A stretch of 64,000 nucleotides of DNA, taken from NCBI RefSeq assembly GCF_902686445.1, contig NC_062229.1, positions 372,001 through 436,000 of the forward strand, given 5' to 3'. The DNA comes from Sciurus carolinensis. Lineage: Eukaryota > Chordata > Mammalia > Rodentia > Sciuridae. The translations under genes were made by a program, and so were the position numbers. Of the stretch, positions 1-17,602 are shown piece after piece. The notes under the pieces were generated by a model that was not told where the DNA came from, made no database searches, and saw nothing but the letters and a program-made list of their open reading frames with translations. Numbering within the stretch: the stretch's first letter is position 1; every line of letters starts with the position of its first letter.

Positions 1-13
1 CCCTTGGACATAA

Positions 14-5476
<5,463 letters not shown>

Positions 5477-6329
5477 GGGCCCAGCCTGCAGGTGGTACGC
5501 ACCCGACTAGCTGGTGGGGGGATGGCAGCCCCAGCCAGGGCTGTTACGGCACTCAGCTTGTCAGTGCAGTCCCCAGAAGCCCTGGGCTCTTAAGCCCCAG
5601 GTCCCAGAAGTGGTTGTTGGGCAGGCCAGGGACGTGCAGCTCCAGTGCCCAGGGGGAGATCTGGGCAATGGCCCCAGAGCTCACATGTGTTGAGTCTCCA
5701 CCAGGGCAGGTCAGTGTCTGTGCCTGACTTCCAGTCCACTCAGCTCACAGCCCTGAGTTGTGCAGACCCCCAGCTCCCTTGACCTGTGCAGCCATGGGGC
5801 AGGGCTCACAGCTTGTCTTCACAGGGCCAGGGACGTAGTAGAGTCCACTTTCTGAGGGGTGCAGTCCTGCCACACCACTTGTGGCCTGTGCTGGGCCAAG
5901 TCCCCTTCCCATTCGGGGCCCACCTGGAACCAGTGGCTCCTTGTGTTCAGGCTGCTCCCTAGAGAGAGGCTCTTGAGGTGGCTGTGTGGGTGGCAGAAGG
6001 GACCAGCCCTGCCTGGCTGCTTGCGCTCTGAGCCTCCTGAGGGGCTGAGTCATCCTAGATGCTGCTGGACTCCAGTGCACCTGCCCCCCACAGGGGTCCA
6101 GAGCCAGGGTGGGGGTGGGGTGAGAAATCACTTTCTGGGAATGCCAGGCCTGCTGTCTCGATTTGCTCTGGGGAATGACCCGCAGGGTCATCTCCCTGGG
6201 CAAGGAGCCTGGCAGCCCCTATTGATGGGTCTGGTTCCCCATCTTTGCAGTGGACCATTAGTGCAGGCTGCCCCTCAGGAAGCAAAGAGGTCCAGGTGCC
6301 CAGAGTGACCTGCCTCTGTCCTCCTGCAG

Positions 6330-6825
6330 CCTGTCGCCAGGAGCCTTGGCCAGGTGCCATGGGCCAGGCCCTCCTCAGTCTTCCTGTCGGCTCTTGGTCC
6401 ACTGCCTGTCCAGGAAGGTGGCCACCATGCCTCTGTGCTGACTGCTCAGGACTTCAGGAGCACAAGGGCCAGGACTGGGGTTGGCAGGGACTTGGGCCCA
6501 ACCCTGCCCTCAGCCCCTTGCGCACCACACCGCTGGACAGTGGACACCACTTGACGTGCCGTCCTGTGTGGAGCCTCCCCAGGGAGAGGGAGGGAGGGAG
6601 GGGCCTGGCCTCTGAGATGCACTTTATGTTTAGACTACTGGCTCTCCGCCGTCTCCAAGGTCTTCACTGCTCCTGTCAGGGCCTCCCACGCCTGCTGACT
6701 GGAGACCAGCCTCCGGCAGCCGCCTTGCATGCAGAACCACCCGAGGGAGCCGCCGGCTGCCTTGTTTTTGTCGTTTGGTTGGTTCCTTTTTCTTTTTTAA
6801 ATAAAACAGGTGGATTTGAGCTATG
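6330..6825 (+). other. STK11: STK11 non-coding last exon (3' UTR)
   Basis: Exon 9b appears to continue past the stop to a donor at 5491/5492 (ctgcag|gtgg). The final 3' UTR exon starts after ctcctgcag at 6329 and contains AATAAA at 6800-6805, so cleavage should fall near 6820. A separate non-coding last exon is also the arrangement in human STK11. The end coordinate is approximate. Confidence 0.8.
6800..6805 (+). terminator. STK11: STK11 polyadenylation signal AATAAA
   Basis: AATAAA follows a T-rich run (ttttttaaataaaacagg) and is followed by a GT-rich stretch (gtgcaggtgtttggg), as expected for a cleavage/polyadenylation site closing exon 10. Confidence 0.8.
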
Positions 6826-7167
6826 GCTGTGCAGGTGTTTGGGAGTTGTCGGGAGGCAGGTGGGGCTGGCAGGTGGGGGCATGGAGGCCCACAGACGGTG
6901 CTGGCTTCTTGCTGGGACAGTGGGAGTCCCGACTCCTGGACTCAGTGGCTGGGGACTGTGGCAGGCTATGACCTTCCTCCCCTAAGGCCACTGCGTCTTG
7001 GGTCCCCAGAGAAAACCCAGAGCAAATCAGAGTACGCAGTAAATATTTATGATCAACCAGAAAACAAAAACACAACAGGAAACCGCATCACTGGACGGTA
7101 CGGACTGGGTGGAGAGCTTGGAGGAGCGGCAGGGGCTACTCAGCCGCGCGCTGCCCCATCTTTTGGC

Positions 7168-7177
7168 AATAAATAAA
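7168..7177 (+). terminator. Possible distal poly(A) signal (AATAAATAAA) between STK11 and CBARP
   Basis: Two overlapping AATAAA hexamers on the + strand lie 360 bases past the first STK11 signal and 515 bases before the CBARP stop. It may be a distal STK11 3' end. If used, the STK11 3' UTR would probably overlap the convergent CBARP 3' UTR. Confidence 0.4.
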
Positions 7178-7691
7178 GCTTGGGAAACTTGAAACCGTGC
7201 CGCCTGGGCTGTCCCCTTCATGTCTCAACACCGGCGGGCCACATGCGGAGGGCGGGGCGTGGGGCGTGGGGCGAGGGGCGCGGCCGCGGGCGGTTATTGC
7301 TCCAGTGGGAGGGCGTGCGCCGCAGTGAGGTAAACGGCTCCGGCGGGCGGCAACTCCCGCGTGCGCCCGGCCCGCGGCGGCCCCAGCCTGAGCTCGCGGC
7401 CCTCTCGCCCCTGCCTTAGGCCACAGACCCTCCGCCCTTCGGGGCCCAGGGTCGCTGGGGGTTGCTCATTAGCCGAAGAGAACTTCTCCCACCACGCGAG
7501 CCTCGTCCCTCGCGAAGCCTAGCGACCCACCAAGCGCCCAGGAGGGGCGGCGCGCGCACGCCCGGGGCAGCGGGACACGTCGGGCTGCGCGGGAGCGAAG
7601 GGCCCCCGAACCCGTGCTGGGGATTCGCGCCCGAGCTCGATCCCGCGCGGCGCCGAAAAAGCTGCCGAGAGGTGGGCTCGGGGCACGGGGC

Positions 7692-8521
7692 TTAGGCTGG
7701 ACTATGGTCGGGGGACGTAGGGGCCGCGGCGACGACCAGCGTTGGGGCCGCGGCGACCGGCTCGGCGAGGCGCGGCGGGAAGAGTCTCTCGTCGAGGCTG
7801 GCCGCCAGCTTGTCCAGCAGCGCCCCCGCGGGCTCGACACACAGGCCTGAGCCTGGGCAGCCCCCGCCAGGCTCCTCCTCGATGACTGGGATGGTCGGGT
7901 CGTCGCCAGCGCTGGCTAGCGCGCGGCCCTCAGGCGGGCAGTCGACGCTATCGCCCCGGCGCAAGGGCGCACGCGCGGGCCGGGGCGCGCCGGGGGCCGG
8001 GACCGCGCGTGCGCCGCCAGGGTCGCTGTGCTGCCGGCCGCGCTGCCACTGCTTGCGTGCGTGCGGGTGCGCGCGTGCGCGGTGGCGCGCGGCAGCCGGT
8101 GTGTCGTCGAAGTGCGGGTCGTGGCGCAGGAACTCGTGGAAGAGCGCGTCTGTCTTCTCGTCGATGCTATAGTCGCGCCGCGGACGGCGTGGCCAGGCGC
8201 GCGGGCTGCGCGGTGGGGCGGGAGTGGCGGGCGGTTCGGCGGCGTCGTCACCCGCACCGCGGCCCTCGATGCTGGCATAGCCGCTGTCCATCTGCAGCAG
8301 CCGGCGTGCCTCGCCGTCTTTGGGTCGCGGCGCGGGAGGCGAGGGAGGTGGGAAGGCCGGCGGCGCGCCCCCGGACCCCGAGCTGTCGCCGCTGCGCACC
8401 GAATCGCGATCGTTGCCGCTGCTGCTGTGGTCTGACGCGGCGGCCGCGTGTAGCTCCAGGGAGGCGCGCAGGCTCCACAGGTCACGGTAGCTGGCCTGGG
8501 TCTGCTCGGGGTCCGGCTCCA

Positions 8522-8556
<35 letters not shown>

Positions 8557-11500
8557 CCCGCACCAGCATCGTGCTCTGGGGGCGATTCGGGGCTCGCTCC
8601 TCCCACCGCCTGGGCTGCCTCTAGCCTGCAAGTCAAGCCACAGCCGTCAGAGCCCACCAGCTGTACCCCTCTCTGCCGGCCACCCGCCTCTGAGTCAGGG
8701 AGGGTGGGCACAGAGGTACCCTGGGGACTGGGCTGCTTGCCAACCCAGGAGCCAGTGTATACCCCCGGCACCTCCTGAGGCTGCAGTCAGGCCACCGCAA
8801 GAGTTAACATTCCTCTGAATCCCTCTTCCTAGCTTCTTGGTGGAAGTGGGGGCCACAGGAGATGAACCAGACCACAAGGAGTCCAGCCTGATCTCTATTC
8901 CTTAGTGGGTCACCTCACTCACCCATCATATAGGATCAGAAGGGTGATGCACAAGAGCTAAGGGTCACCTGCTTGCACAGGAGTGACTCAAGCTTGTAAG
9001 ACTGCACTTCCAGGGTCCCATTCCCACATCCTCCTGCTTTGGGCATGGGGCTTCAGGACAGTTGCCTTTGGGTTGGGGGTGGGGGAAGTTGCTGGAGAAA
9101 GAGGTTAAAATGGTTTCTGAAAAAGGACTGTCAGTCGCTCAGGAGCCTGGGCAGGTGGGAGAGGGCCCAGAACCAAGGAGCCCTTTGGGCCTAGGATTCC
9201 ACTGGGAAATGGCAGCACCAGGGTGGACAGAAGCCCATGGTAGCCCTGCTTGGGCAGGTGTCCCATCTTGGTGACCCTGGGGCCATCATCCAGGGCCATG
9301 CCCACCCACCTGCCCTTACCCAGTCTTTCCCTACTTCCCTCCTCCTCCGGTCCTCGCTGGAGAAGAAGCCCCTGCAAGGCTGCCAGGGAGCTGCGAGTGG
9401 GAGTCCACAGGGCCAGGAAGGAGCTCCCTGAGCCACCTAGGGGGATGGAGTAGGGCAGGGGCCCACAGGTCCACCCCTAGCACCTCTACCTATTGAAAAA
9501 TACCTGCCGAGAGCGGGGGGCGGGCTGGTGGGGCTGGCCAGAAAGGGACAGGGGGGTGGGAAGGCCACGGCGTCGCCAGCGCGGGCAATGTACTGGATGA
9601 AGTCTGCGTGGGGCGCGTCGCCCTCCTGCTCCATGCTCTCGCTGGCTGCCCGCTGCCGCTGGAAGTGGTGCCGCTTGGGGGAACCTATGCAGGGAAGGGA
9701 TGGTCAGCCCGTTTGTGCCTGTGTCCCCCATGCCCATATCAGACCCCAGCTGGCAGCTTCCAGGCCTCAGGGTGTGGACAGTGGGTCCCAGAATGTGTGC
9801 CCGCTGAAGTACAAGTGAGGAAACTGAGGCAGAGGTGAGGAAGATCAAGACCAAAAAGCAGGCAGGATGTAAAGGTCTCAGATAGAAGTAGTGCCCCCAG
9901 AGCAGCCTGGCCAGGTGGGTGTGGCTAGGTGCAAGGACACCCAGTGGCAGGCACAGCCCAGCTCAAAGTGCAGCAGTGGAAGGTGGGGGACTCAGGGACA
10001 GGCTGGTGGGAGGCCCGGGCAGAGGCTGCACCCTGGCCTGGGGAGTTCCAGGGGACTGCTCCACCCTCACCCAGGCCGGGCTCGGTGTGGGATGAGGAGG
10101 GGAGGGCAGCCACCCAGCAAACAGTCCTGGCTGCCTTCGCAACACCCCAGATCCATCTCAAAACGTGTTCTCAGCGGAAACAGGGAGCCCCAGGGCCTTC
10201 GCCTTCCCGATGCCTGGCCAGAAGCTGCCTGGGTGGGTCGGGTGAAAGGACTCGCCCAGCCAGGTCTCCACACCGTCACCCAGCCACGCCTTCCTGTTCT
10301 TGCTACAGGCAGCCTCTTGGGACCATGGCTCCTGACACCTCATCCTGAAAGGGCAGCAGGCATCCCAGGCCTGACTGGTCTGAACCCTCTGAGCTGCCGT
10401 CCCCCACTGAGTCCTCCTGGGCAGGGATGGTTAAAAAACAATTAGAGCACCTCTTCCCCCACAGCCCTGTACACCACCTGTATCTCGGGGTCAGCAAGGT
10501 GCTGCCCACAAGCCTAATCCACCCTCCACTTGTTTGTATACATGAAGTTTTAGCGGCACCCTCCTTCAGTACACATCCTCTGTGGCTGCTTCCTAGCTAC
10601 AGGAGCAGCTAAGTAACTGTGACAAGACTAGCTGGCCATAAAACACAAAGACTGCCGTCCAGGACCTCACAGAAAACACTGGCTGATCCTGACCTAGTCC
10701 AGTCACCTTGCTCCCTACCACAGGAGTCAGGGTCCCTCCAAGGGAAAGGACTCTGCTGAGGGAGGAGTCCCTGGAGAAGACCCCTCCACAAGCACAGCAG
10801 TTCCTCCGTGTGAGAGCTGGGGCGTGCAAGGAGGGATGCTGGGCAGAGGTCTACCCTAGAACTTCCAGCCTGGAACTTCAGTGCTAGGTGGACTGTGTCC
10901 CCAGAGGGCAGCTAGCTGGGGTGCAGGGAACACTCTGGGACCGCGAAAGCCCCTCTACAGCGAGCTAAGCCTTAGGACCTCCTGACCAGCCGCAAGGACA
11001 GGCAAGGTAGCCACTGGCCCACAATGCTGAGGGCTCAGCCAGGCAGTATGGCCCTCCTCGGTGCCGAGCCTTCTGTGCCGCGCCTGCCCACCAACACCAT
11101 AGCCCCTGGGCCTTGCTGCCCACCAGGAACCAAGGCTTACCTCTTGTGTCCAGACTGGATGCTCGCTGGCTGGCCTCCAGCTTCCACTTCTTGACCTTGA
11201 AGTAGGGGCTAGCTCCATCCAGACTGGCATGGCGGCGCAGGCGGGTGAAGAACTGCAGCATGGTGCCTGCCCCAGAGCCTGCACCTGCCTCCCCCGGCTC
11301 TGCTGCAGGCCCAGGCCCGGGCCCAGGCCCAGGCCCAGGCCCAGGCCCGCCAACCTTGGCACTCCGAAGACCCATGTCCAGCTAGGAGGGGAAAGGGATA
11401 GCTCTCAGGGACAGTTCCCTCCTCTTGGTCCCACATTTTAGCCCCTGCCAAATGCAGAGTGTCCCAACACCCCAGACCCACCAGGTGGAGAGGTGGAACC

Positions 11501-13575
11501 TGCCTGGAGCTGTAGGACAGGGCCCTCGGTGGGCTGTGGCCTGCGGCCTCCTCCCTCAGACCCTGCCTCCCTCAGGCCAGCTCTGCCCCTGCCCAGGTAA
11601 AGACCTCAGACACAGGGATTTCTGAGGGTGCCTGTCTAGGAGCCCTCTTCCCAGGCCGGGGGTGGTTGGCCACACCCTCTCCAACACCTGGGCATTCCTC
11701 CTGGATGTGAGGACCATTCAAGACAAGGAAGGCCATGGCAGGTGGAAGGCCACAGGCTGGTCTGTCCAAGGGACAATGGGGAGGGGCAGGAGCCCCGTTC
11801 TCTGGGCACTCTGGGAAAACACAGGAGAGCCCCTACCGAGGCGCCTTCCCCTGAGTCGCTGGATGCTGAGGGGCTGATCTCCGCAAAGTCGGCAGCGCCC
11901 GCGGCCGAGTTGTAGGGGTCACCTGGCAGGGCGGAGCTGGGGCCCACAGAGCGGCCAGTGAGGGCCTTCCCCGGGGGCTGTGGGACAGAGCCAGGTGGGG
12001 AGGAAGCAGTGACAGGTCAAAGAGCACAGGTGGCGAGCACAGGGCCCGAGGCTCAGCCTCACAGTCGCCAGCCACCCCAGTAGGCCTCTCACCAACCTCA
12101 GGGCTGACCGGGAGCCCCGTGGCAGCCAGGCCCTTTGCCCATCCTTAGAGCGGGGACTGGGAGGCCCCAGAGCAGCCGCCCCGACCCCCACTGAGCACTG
12201 GGGCTGGCTGCCACCCCTCCCTCACCTGGAATATGGCCAGGCTGTCCTTAGGGGTGGTGGCTGGGTGGGGGGTAGTGGCCACGCTGGCCTCACCAGAGTC
12301 ACACTCATGTATGGTGACGATCTTGAGGGGTGGCAGGTGCAGATGGGTGAGCCGGGCATTCTTGAGGTGATGGAAGTCCCCCTCCGTCAGGGTGTACCTG
12401 CGAGGAGCACCCACCAGGCCCCATGCTGCACGCTGCTGGCCCCACAGGCAGGAGGCCCTTGCCCTCAGCTCCGCCGCCGACTCGAAGGCCCTCCCTGGAC
12501 TGCAGCCCCGTGCCAGGCCCTCACCTGCGGCCCTTATCCTGTGCCTTCCGGCTCTGTTCAAAAAGGGCAGCCTCGTTGAAGGAGACCCTGCGGCCTGTGC
12601 AGCTGGTGGACAGGAAGCGCTCCGTCTCCACATCCTGGCCCTCGGGGTCCTCCCCCCTGAAGTCAGGGTCTGCGAGGAGAGCCAAAGAGGGTGGGCCCCG
12701 GGTGGGCCAGGCTTCATCCTGGGTGGGCCTCCAGGCAGGGTGGGACAGGAAGGGGCGCAGGGTGGAGTGACCGAAGGACAGGGTGGGCCGGGGAGGCGGG
12801 CCGGGCGGGCACTCGCTCATCCGCTCACACACTCACTCGCTCAGCACGCGTGTGCGCACCTACGCCTGGGCGTTAAGGAAACAGAGATGAGTCGGAATCG
12901 AGCTGCGCCCAGTCTGGTGGGGGAGACAGACAGACACAGACGGTCAGGCGGCCCGAGGGGGCAGGCAGTGGCTGAGGGGCGGGCAGGCAGGTGGGTGGGC
13001 AGACAGACAAATGGATCGAGGTGGTGGGGTGGAGGGGGTGGAGGGAGGGGAGGGCAGGGGTGGGCGGGCCCCTCACCTTGGGCAGGGTGGGTGCTATTGT
13101 CCAGGTAGGTGGTGGTGGTCTTCTCTGCTTCCTCCATGGCCCTGGGGAAGGAGGGCGGGGACGTGGAGTGACGAGGACTGCACACCCCAGGTCCCACGCT
13201 TGTCGGCCTCACTGCCACGCGTAAGCCGGCTCCCAGCACCTGGGAGCTGGGGACGGGGCGTACCTGTTGAAGCGTTGGTGGACCTCCCAGCAGCGCTTGC
13301 ACAAGAGCAGGACACCGGACAAGACCACCAGCGTGCCCCCGACAAACAGCGACATGACCACTACCAGCAGCACGTAGTTGTCCAGTACGGGGTCTGGCGT
13401 AGCCTGCTGGTGTGCAGAGGTGAGCGTCAGGGTCCCACCACTGGGCTGACATCCTGTCCACCCCACACCCCAGGTCACCCACCGTGGGATGAGTGGTGGT
13501 ATTGTCCCACGATGTCGTCAGAGCAGCCGTGGCAGTGGTGGCCGCGGCTGTGGCCATGGTGGCCGTAGGCTGCAT
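7692..13575 (-). CDS. CBARP: CBARP, voltage-gated calcium channel beta-subunit-associated regulatory protein
   Basis: Single-pass membrane protein that binds CaV beta subunits and reduces calcium-channel activity in neurons and endocrine cells. Nine coding exons on the minus strand, transcript order: 13575-13483, 13403-13264, 13141-13077, 12669-12525, 12397-12226, 11977-11837, 11381-11141, 9684-9504, 8625-7692 (stop TAA). All phases agree; total 703 residues against 705 in human. A Thr/Ala-rich extracellular N-terminus carries one N-glycosylation sequon (Asn25-Thr-Thr). The membrane segment is about residues 42-65, followed by CKRCW. The long cytoplasmic part has the CaV-beta-binding regions, a Gly-Pro run near residue 265, a Gln10 run at 418-427 and an Arg/Pro-rich end closing SPDHSPA. 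Met7 sits in GCCACCATGG and is a possible second start. Its 3' end faces STK11; no clear AATAAA was found on its strand. Confidence 0.95.
8523..8552 (-). repeat. CBARP: (CAG)n run coding Gln10 in CBARP
   Basis: Five CAG, one CAA, then four CAG codons on the minus strand (residues 418-427) in the last CBARP exon. The human protein, as I recall it, has only about three Gln here. Confidence 0.92.
11309..11349 (-). repeat. CBARP: Hexanucleotide repeat coding Gly-Pro dipeptides in CBARP
   Basis: Tandem CCAGGC/CCCGGC units on the + strand read as about seven Gly-Pro pairs in the minus-strand CBARP exon 11381-11141. The unit keeps the reading frame. Confidence 0.9.
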
Positions 13576-13583
13576 TGTGAAGG

Positions 13584-15158
13584 CTGGGGGCAGGGGGACA
13601 GGGCCTGCTCAGCTCCAGCCCCATGGGCACTCCCCACCAGAGCTGCTGGAAATAGGCCCCCTTTTCCCTCCCAGGAGCTGAAGCCCACACAGGCCAGTGA
13701 CTCACAGGCAGGCAGCAGAGCCCTGCAGCAGCCACGACCTGCTCTGACCAGTGCTGGGTGGGCCCAGTGGGGGACATCTCTAGGAACCTCCATTTGGTCA
13801 TCTTTACCTCTTGGGAGGTGGGAGAGTGCATGCATGTATCACAACAGCCTCCCCAGGGAATGTCCTCCCACCAAGGCAGGGCAGGCCTGAGCCCTGCCAG
13901 GAAAGGAAAAGCGCCCCTCAAGATGTGGAGAAGGTGAGGCCATGGAGCACACACACAGCAGAGACCCCAGGCACTGCTCCAGCCTGGCCTGGTGCAGATG
14001 GGGCAGAAAACTTGAAGCGGCCCTCTGGGGGCACGGGATGGCTGCACCCATGACCCCAAGTCACGAATCCAGAGGTAAAGGTCCCCGCTGCCCACGCTGG
14101 TGGGAATGGAGAGGACAAAGGAGGCGCATCTGCTCCTGCCCTGAGAATCTCGTTCCCATGGCGACCGCGCAGGCCGAGCTGGGGGGGGGGGCGGGTTGCC
14201 AGGCAGAGAGAGGGCGGGGAGGGGGCACGGGGGAGGAGGCCGCCTGCAGGGGCGCCCCAGTCGCGGCGGCAAGATGGCTGCGCCACCAGCCAGCCCCTGC
14301 AGATGCCAGCCCAGTGGGCCGGCCTCCGTGACTGCGCGAGCTTGGGGGAAACTGAGGCTTCGGATGCTCAGCACTAGGGAAGGGACTGCCTGGAAATTGC
14401 ACCTGACCCTGCCCGGGGCTGGAAGGACCCTGGAACTCAGGGACCGAAGCTCGTTCCCGAGTCCACACAGCACGCGCGAACCCCTTTCCCAAAGAAGAGC
14501 GCGCAGGCTCCGGGTGTCCCTAGCCACTTTCGGGCTCTGACACCCCGGGACCGCGGAGAAACAGGCGCAGAGAAAGCAAGGTGCCGGGTTAGGCCAGGGT
14601 CCTCAGAGCCCACCCCCGTCGTAGGCCAGAATGGGGATCGCCTATTGGGGGGAGGGGGCGCATATGTAGGTCGGGAAATGAGTTCAGGCTGGAGAAGGTG
14701 GGGCAGAGGGAAGGGATGGTGACGGGAGGAGACACGGAAGATGGCTGCAGGCCGAGAGCAAGAGATGGGCTGGGGCATGAGAGCTCAGGGCAGAGGTCCC
14801 CACGGGCGGTGACCAGCGACCCCGAGCCCGCCGGGGTTAGATGGCAGAGAAACTGACTCCAGGCTAAGCCAGGAGGCCAAGGTACCGTCGCCGTCACCCC
14901 ACCTCACCGGGGGAAACTGAGCCAGGGAAAAGGCGTGGGCGGGGTCCCTCTCCGGGTCGCCAGACGATGGGGTGGGGTGCGGAGCCGCGCTGGCCGCCTC
15001 CAGGCCCAACCAGCAAATCCGCGCCCTCCCACCCGTCAGGCGCAATCATGCGGGAAAGGCGGGTGGTCTGGAGCCCGGGCGCGCCCCGATGCCGGTCGCC
15101 ATCCCCGGCCGCGCGCGCGACCCGCCCGCCCCTGCCCGCCCCGGCCCGGCGCGCCTAC
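13584..15158 (-). other. CBARP: CBARP intron 1
   Basis: Non-coding. The CpG-rich part around 14150-14350 contains caagatggctg (14270-14280), a YY1-type motif, so an internal start site or regulatory element is possible. No other gene seen. Confidence 0.55.
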
Positions 15159-15300
15159 CTCAGCGCCGGGGCGTGCGGCCCATGGGCTGCGGGCGGCGGG
15201 CGGGCGGCGGCTGAGCGGCGCTCCCGGCTGGCTCCTGCACCTGGTGGCCGCGGAACAGGCGGAGAATTTATGAATGGAGAGCGCGGCGCGCGGGGGAGGC
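15159..15300 (-). promoter_or_regulatory. CBARP: CBARP non-coding first exon and CpG promoter
   Basis: The exon holding the ATG begins at an acceptor (ccccag|ccttcaca, exon edge 13583), so an upstream 5' UTR exon is needed. A good minus-strand donor, gctgag|gtaggc, lies at 15159/15158 inside a strongly CpG-rich stretch (about 14950-15500). An A/T patch (ttcataaatt on the minus strand, about 15265-15275) could serve as a TATA-like element, and an E-box CACGTG lies at 15323-15328. Exon and start site are inferred. Confidence 0.6.
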
Positions 15301-17480
15301 CGGCGCAAGAGGAGGGGCCGTGCACGTGATCGCGTTGGCGGCGCTCCCGCTCCGGCCCACTCGGTACGCCCGGTGCAGCCGTGTCCCCAACCGACCGCCC
15401 CCGCCGCTCTGGCCGCGGCGTCTGGCTCGTTCCGAGCCGGCCACCGCCTCCCTTTCCCTTCCGGCGGGGGCGGGGGGCGGAGCCTGCGCTCTCGTCCCCA
15501 GCCCCCAATCCCCAGTGCAGCCGCCTCTTCCCGCAAAGGCCGACTTCTAGCCCCGCTGTACTACTACTCACCTACCTTGGGTCCTGGGGTGTCCAGGGAC
15601 ACAGCGCCAGCACGGAGGCCTGGGGTGCACAACTCCCCAAAGCCCAGGTCCCAAGGCGCAAAGCCAGAGGACTTGAGGTGCACATCGCCCCCCACCACCG
15701 CCCCCTGCACACGACTCCTCCTAGTCTAACCCAGGGTAGCCCAAGGTGGTGGCCAGGGAGTCCTGCGGTGCACAAACAGACCATCTTGCTCCTCCCTTGG
15801 GAATATGGAAGGCACACAGGTCCCCCAGTGCTAGCCAGGAAATCTAGGTATGCTTCTCTCACCAGTTTCCCCTGTGCAGGCTCCCTGTGGGCACTGTCAA
15901 GAGCGTGCCATAGTTGCTTACAGTTGAACTGAGTTCCCCAAACTGTACCAAGACCTGGTCCTTTTTCTGCACACCAGCAGAAAACCCACTTTTTTCTTTT
16001 GGGCTGGGGATCAAAACCAAGGCCTCTACCATGTTAATTGCATGCTCTACCAACAGGGAGACAACCTGGAAGCCCCAACAGCCAAACTTCAAAGCTGCCC
16101 CTCAATTCTTCCTTTCAGACATACGTGCCTGATCTCTTTAGTTGTTCAGTCCACCAAACCTGCTACCAGCCTTGTCAGGTGGAATTCCATCCCAGTTCAC
16201 CCAAGCCTGCCCTCCACACCTTTACATCTCTCATCCAAAGAAAGCTTATACTGAAATGTGGCAGGCCCTGTTCAACTTCAGAGCTTCAGCACTTGCAAGC
16301 AAGCGCCCCACGTGGATGACTTCTTGAAAGATTCACACTCTGCCCTGCCCCCCCCCCCCACTCCTCCTTCAATTTTTCCAAATGTCAGTTTCAGGACAGC
16401 CCTTGGCTACTTCTGTTGATGACAGCTGCCACACACACTCCGGACCCCTTGCTCCATCTAGTACAGTCAAGGACCCTATTTGCTCTTGTGCATTGTCTCC
16501 CACCTGACCCTAGGAGCTCCAGGGACAGAAATTCTTTCTGGCTGTGTCCCAGGCTCAGCACAGGGCAGGTACACAAGGAGTAATGGGCATGCTCTTGTTG
16601 AGTTGCAGCAAGTGAAAGATTGCCAAGACCCCATGGGCAAAGGCTTGGAAACAGGTGAAGTATGTTTGCAGGAGATGGAGCAAGGAGACCACGGTGCGGG
16701 TCCCAGCAGGGGAAGGCCATGGTCAGGTTCAGATTTTCATTCAGAATCTTCTGGCACCTGTGGTGAGACAAAGAGGAGGCTTGGGCAATGCGGGTCAGGG
16801 ATGGTGGTCAACTGGGTGGACAGGACAACTGGGTGGACAGGACAGGGTGGAATTCCCAATTCATCCCAAGTTTGGGTCTCGATAATGGTGCCACCCTCAC
16901 CCGTAGGCCACCATGAATGCGGACTGGAGACAGGTCGTCATCCTGTCAGGTTAAAGGAGCCCATTAAATCTCCCTGTTTTATGAAGTAGCTAGTAGCTTA
17001 TGAAGACCCAGGTCCAGGATACTTAAGAAGTGCACTTAGGGAAGACAGTTCAAAGCTTCATGCTGCACCCTCCTCCCAGGGTCAGATTGTCTAGGTCATG
17101 TGGATTGATGCCTCTAGTGTTCCTCACGGTGCTGGCCTAGGGTTTTCGACGTGTCCAGCTGGGCAGATTAAGTTCAGGGCCGCAGATCACCCCAGGGCTT
17201 GACCCTGGCATGAGCGAGGGCGTAGGTTCTAGGGTGCGGGGAGCCACTGAAGGTGTTAGTTGCAGGGTCTCACTGTAGCGTGGCTAGGCCACCAGTCCCA
17301 GATTCCAGTCCAGGCGTGACCAGGACCCTCCCCTGCTTCCTATGCCCCTGGTGTTTAGCCCTTCGCCCCTTAGACACTACCCTCCTGAGCGTGAGTCCCA
17401 CCAGGCTATAGCCCGGAACTCGCGTTTTCTGGGAGCTCCAGGGGGTTGGGGCCGAAGACCTGCGTGAGTGCGGGGGCGGT
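15301..17480. other. Spacer between CBARP and ATP5F1D promoters
   Basis: No protein gene seen. It contains the SINE at 15988-16064, a C-run near 16350, a short tandem duplication at 16808-16843 (caactgggtggacagga twice) and, near 17266-17300, a stretch resembling an antisense B1 fragment (ggtctcactgtagcg). Long open frames here are not conserved proteins I recognise. Confidence 0.6.
15988..16064 (-). mobile_element. Degenerate ID-like tRNA-derived SINE (minus orientation)
   Basis: On the + strand a T-rich run (ttttttcttttg) is followed by ggctggggatcaaaacc, aaggcctctacc and gcatgctctacc. That is the reverse complement of a tRNA-derived SINE with A-box and B-box remnants and an A-rich tail. 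Intergenic, between CBARP and ATP5F1D. Confidence 0.65.
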
Positions 17481-17484
17481 GCGG

Positions 17485-17602
17485 TGACGTCATGGCCCCA
17501 AACGAGGCTGCGCGGCACACGGCTGACGTCAGCGGGGCAGCGAGCTACCGGCGCACGCGCTCTTGCGTCAGCGGCACGCGGGGGCGGGGGCGGGGGCGGG
17601 GG
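17485..17602. promoter_or_regulatory. CpG-rich element with two CRE palindromes and a G-rich repeat
   Basis: Perfect TGACGTCA palindromes lie at 17485-17492 and 17524-17531, a GCGCACGCGC (NRF1-like core) at 17551-17560, then four GGGGGC units at about 17580-17602 that could form a G-quadruplex. It sits about 600 bases before the ATP5F1D ATG, so it could be an upstream promoter, perhaps for a divergent transcript. Confidence 0.6.
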
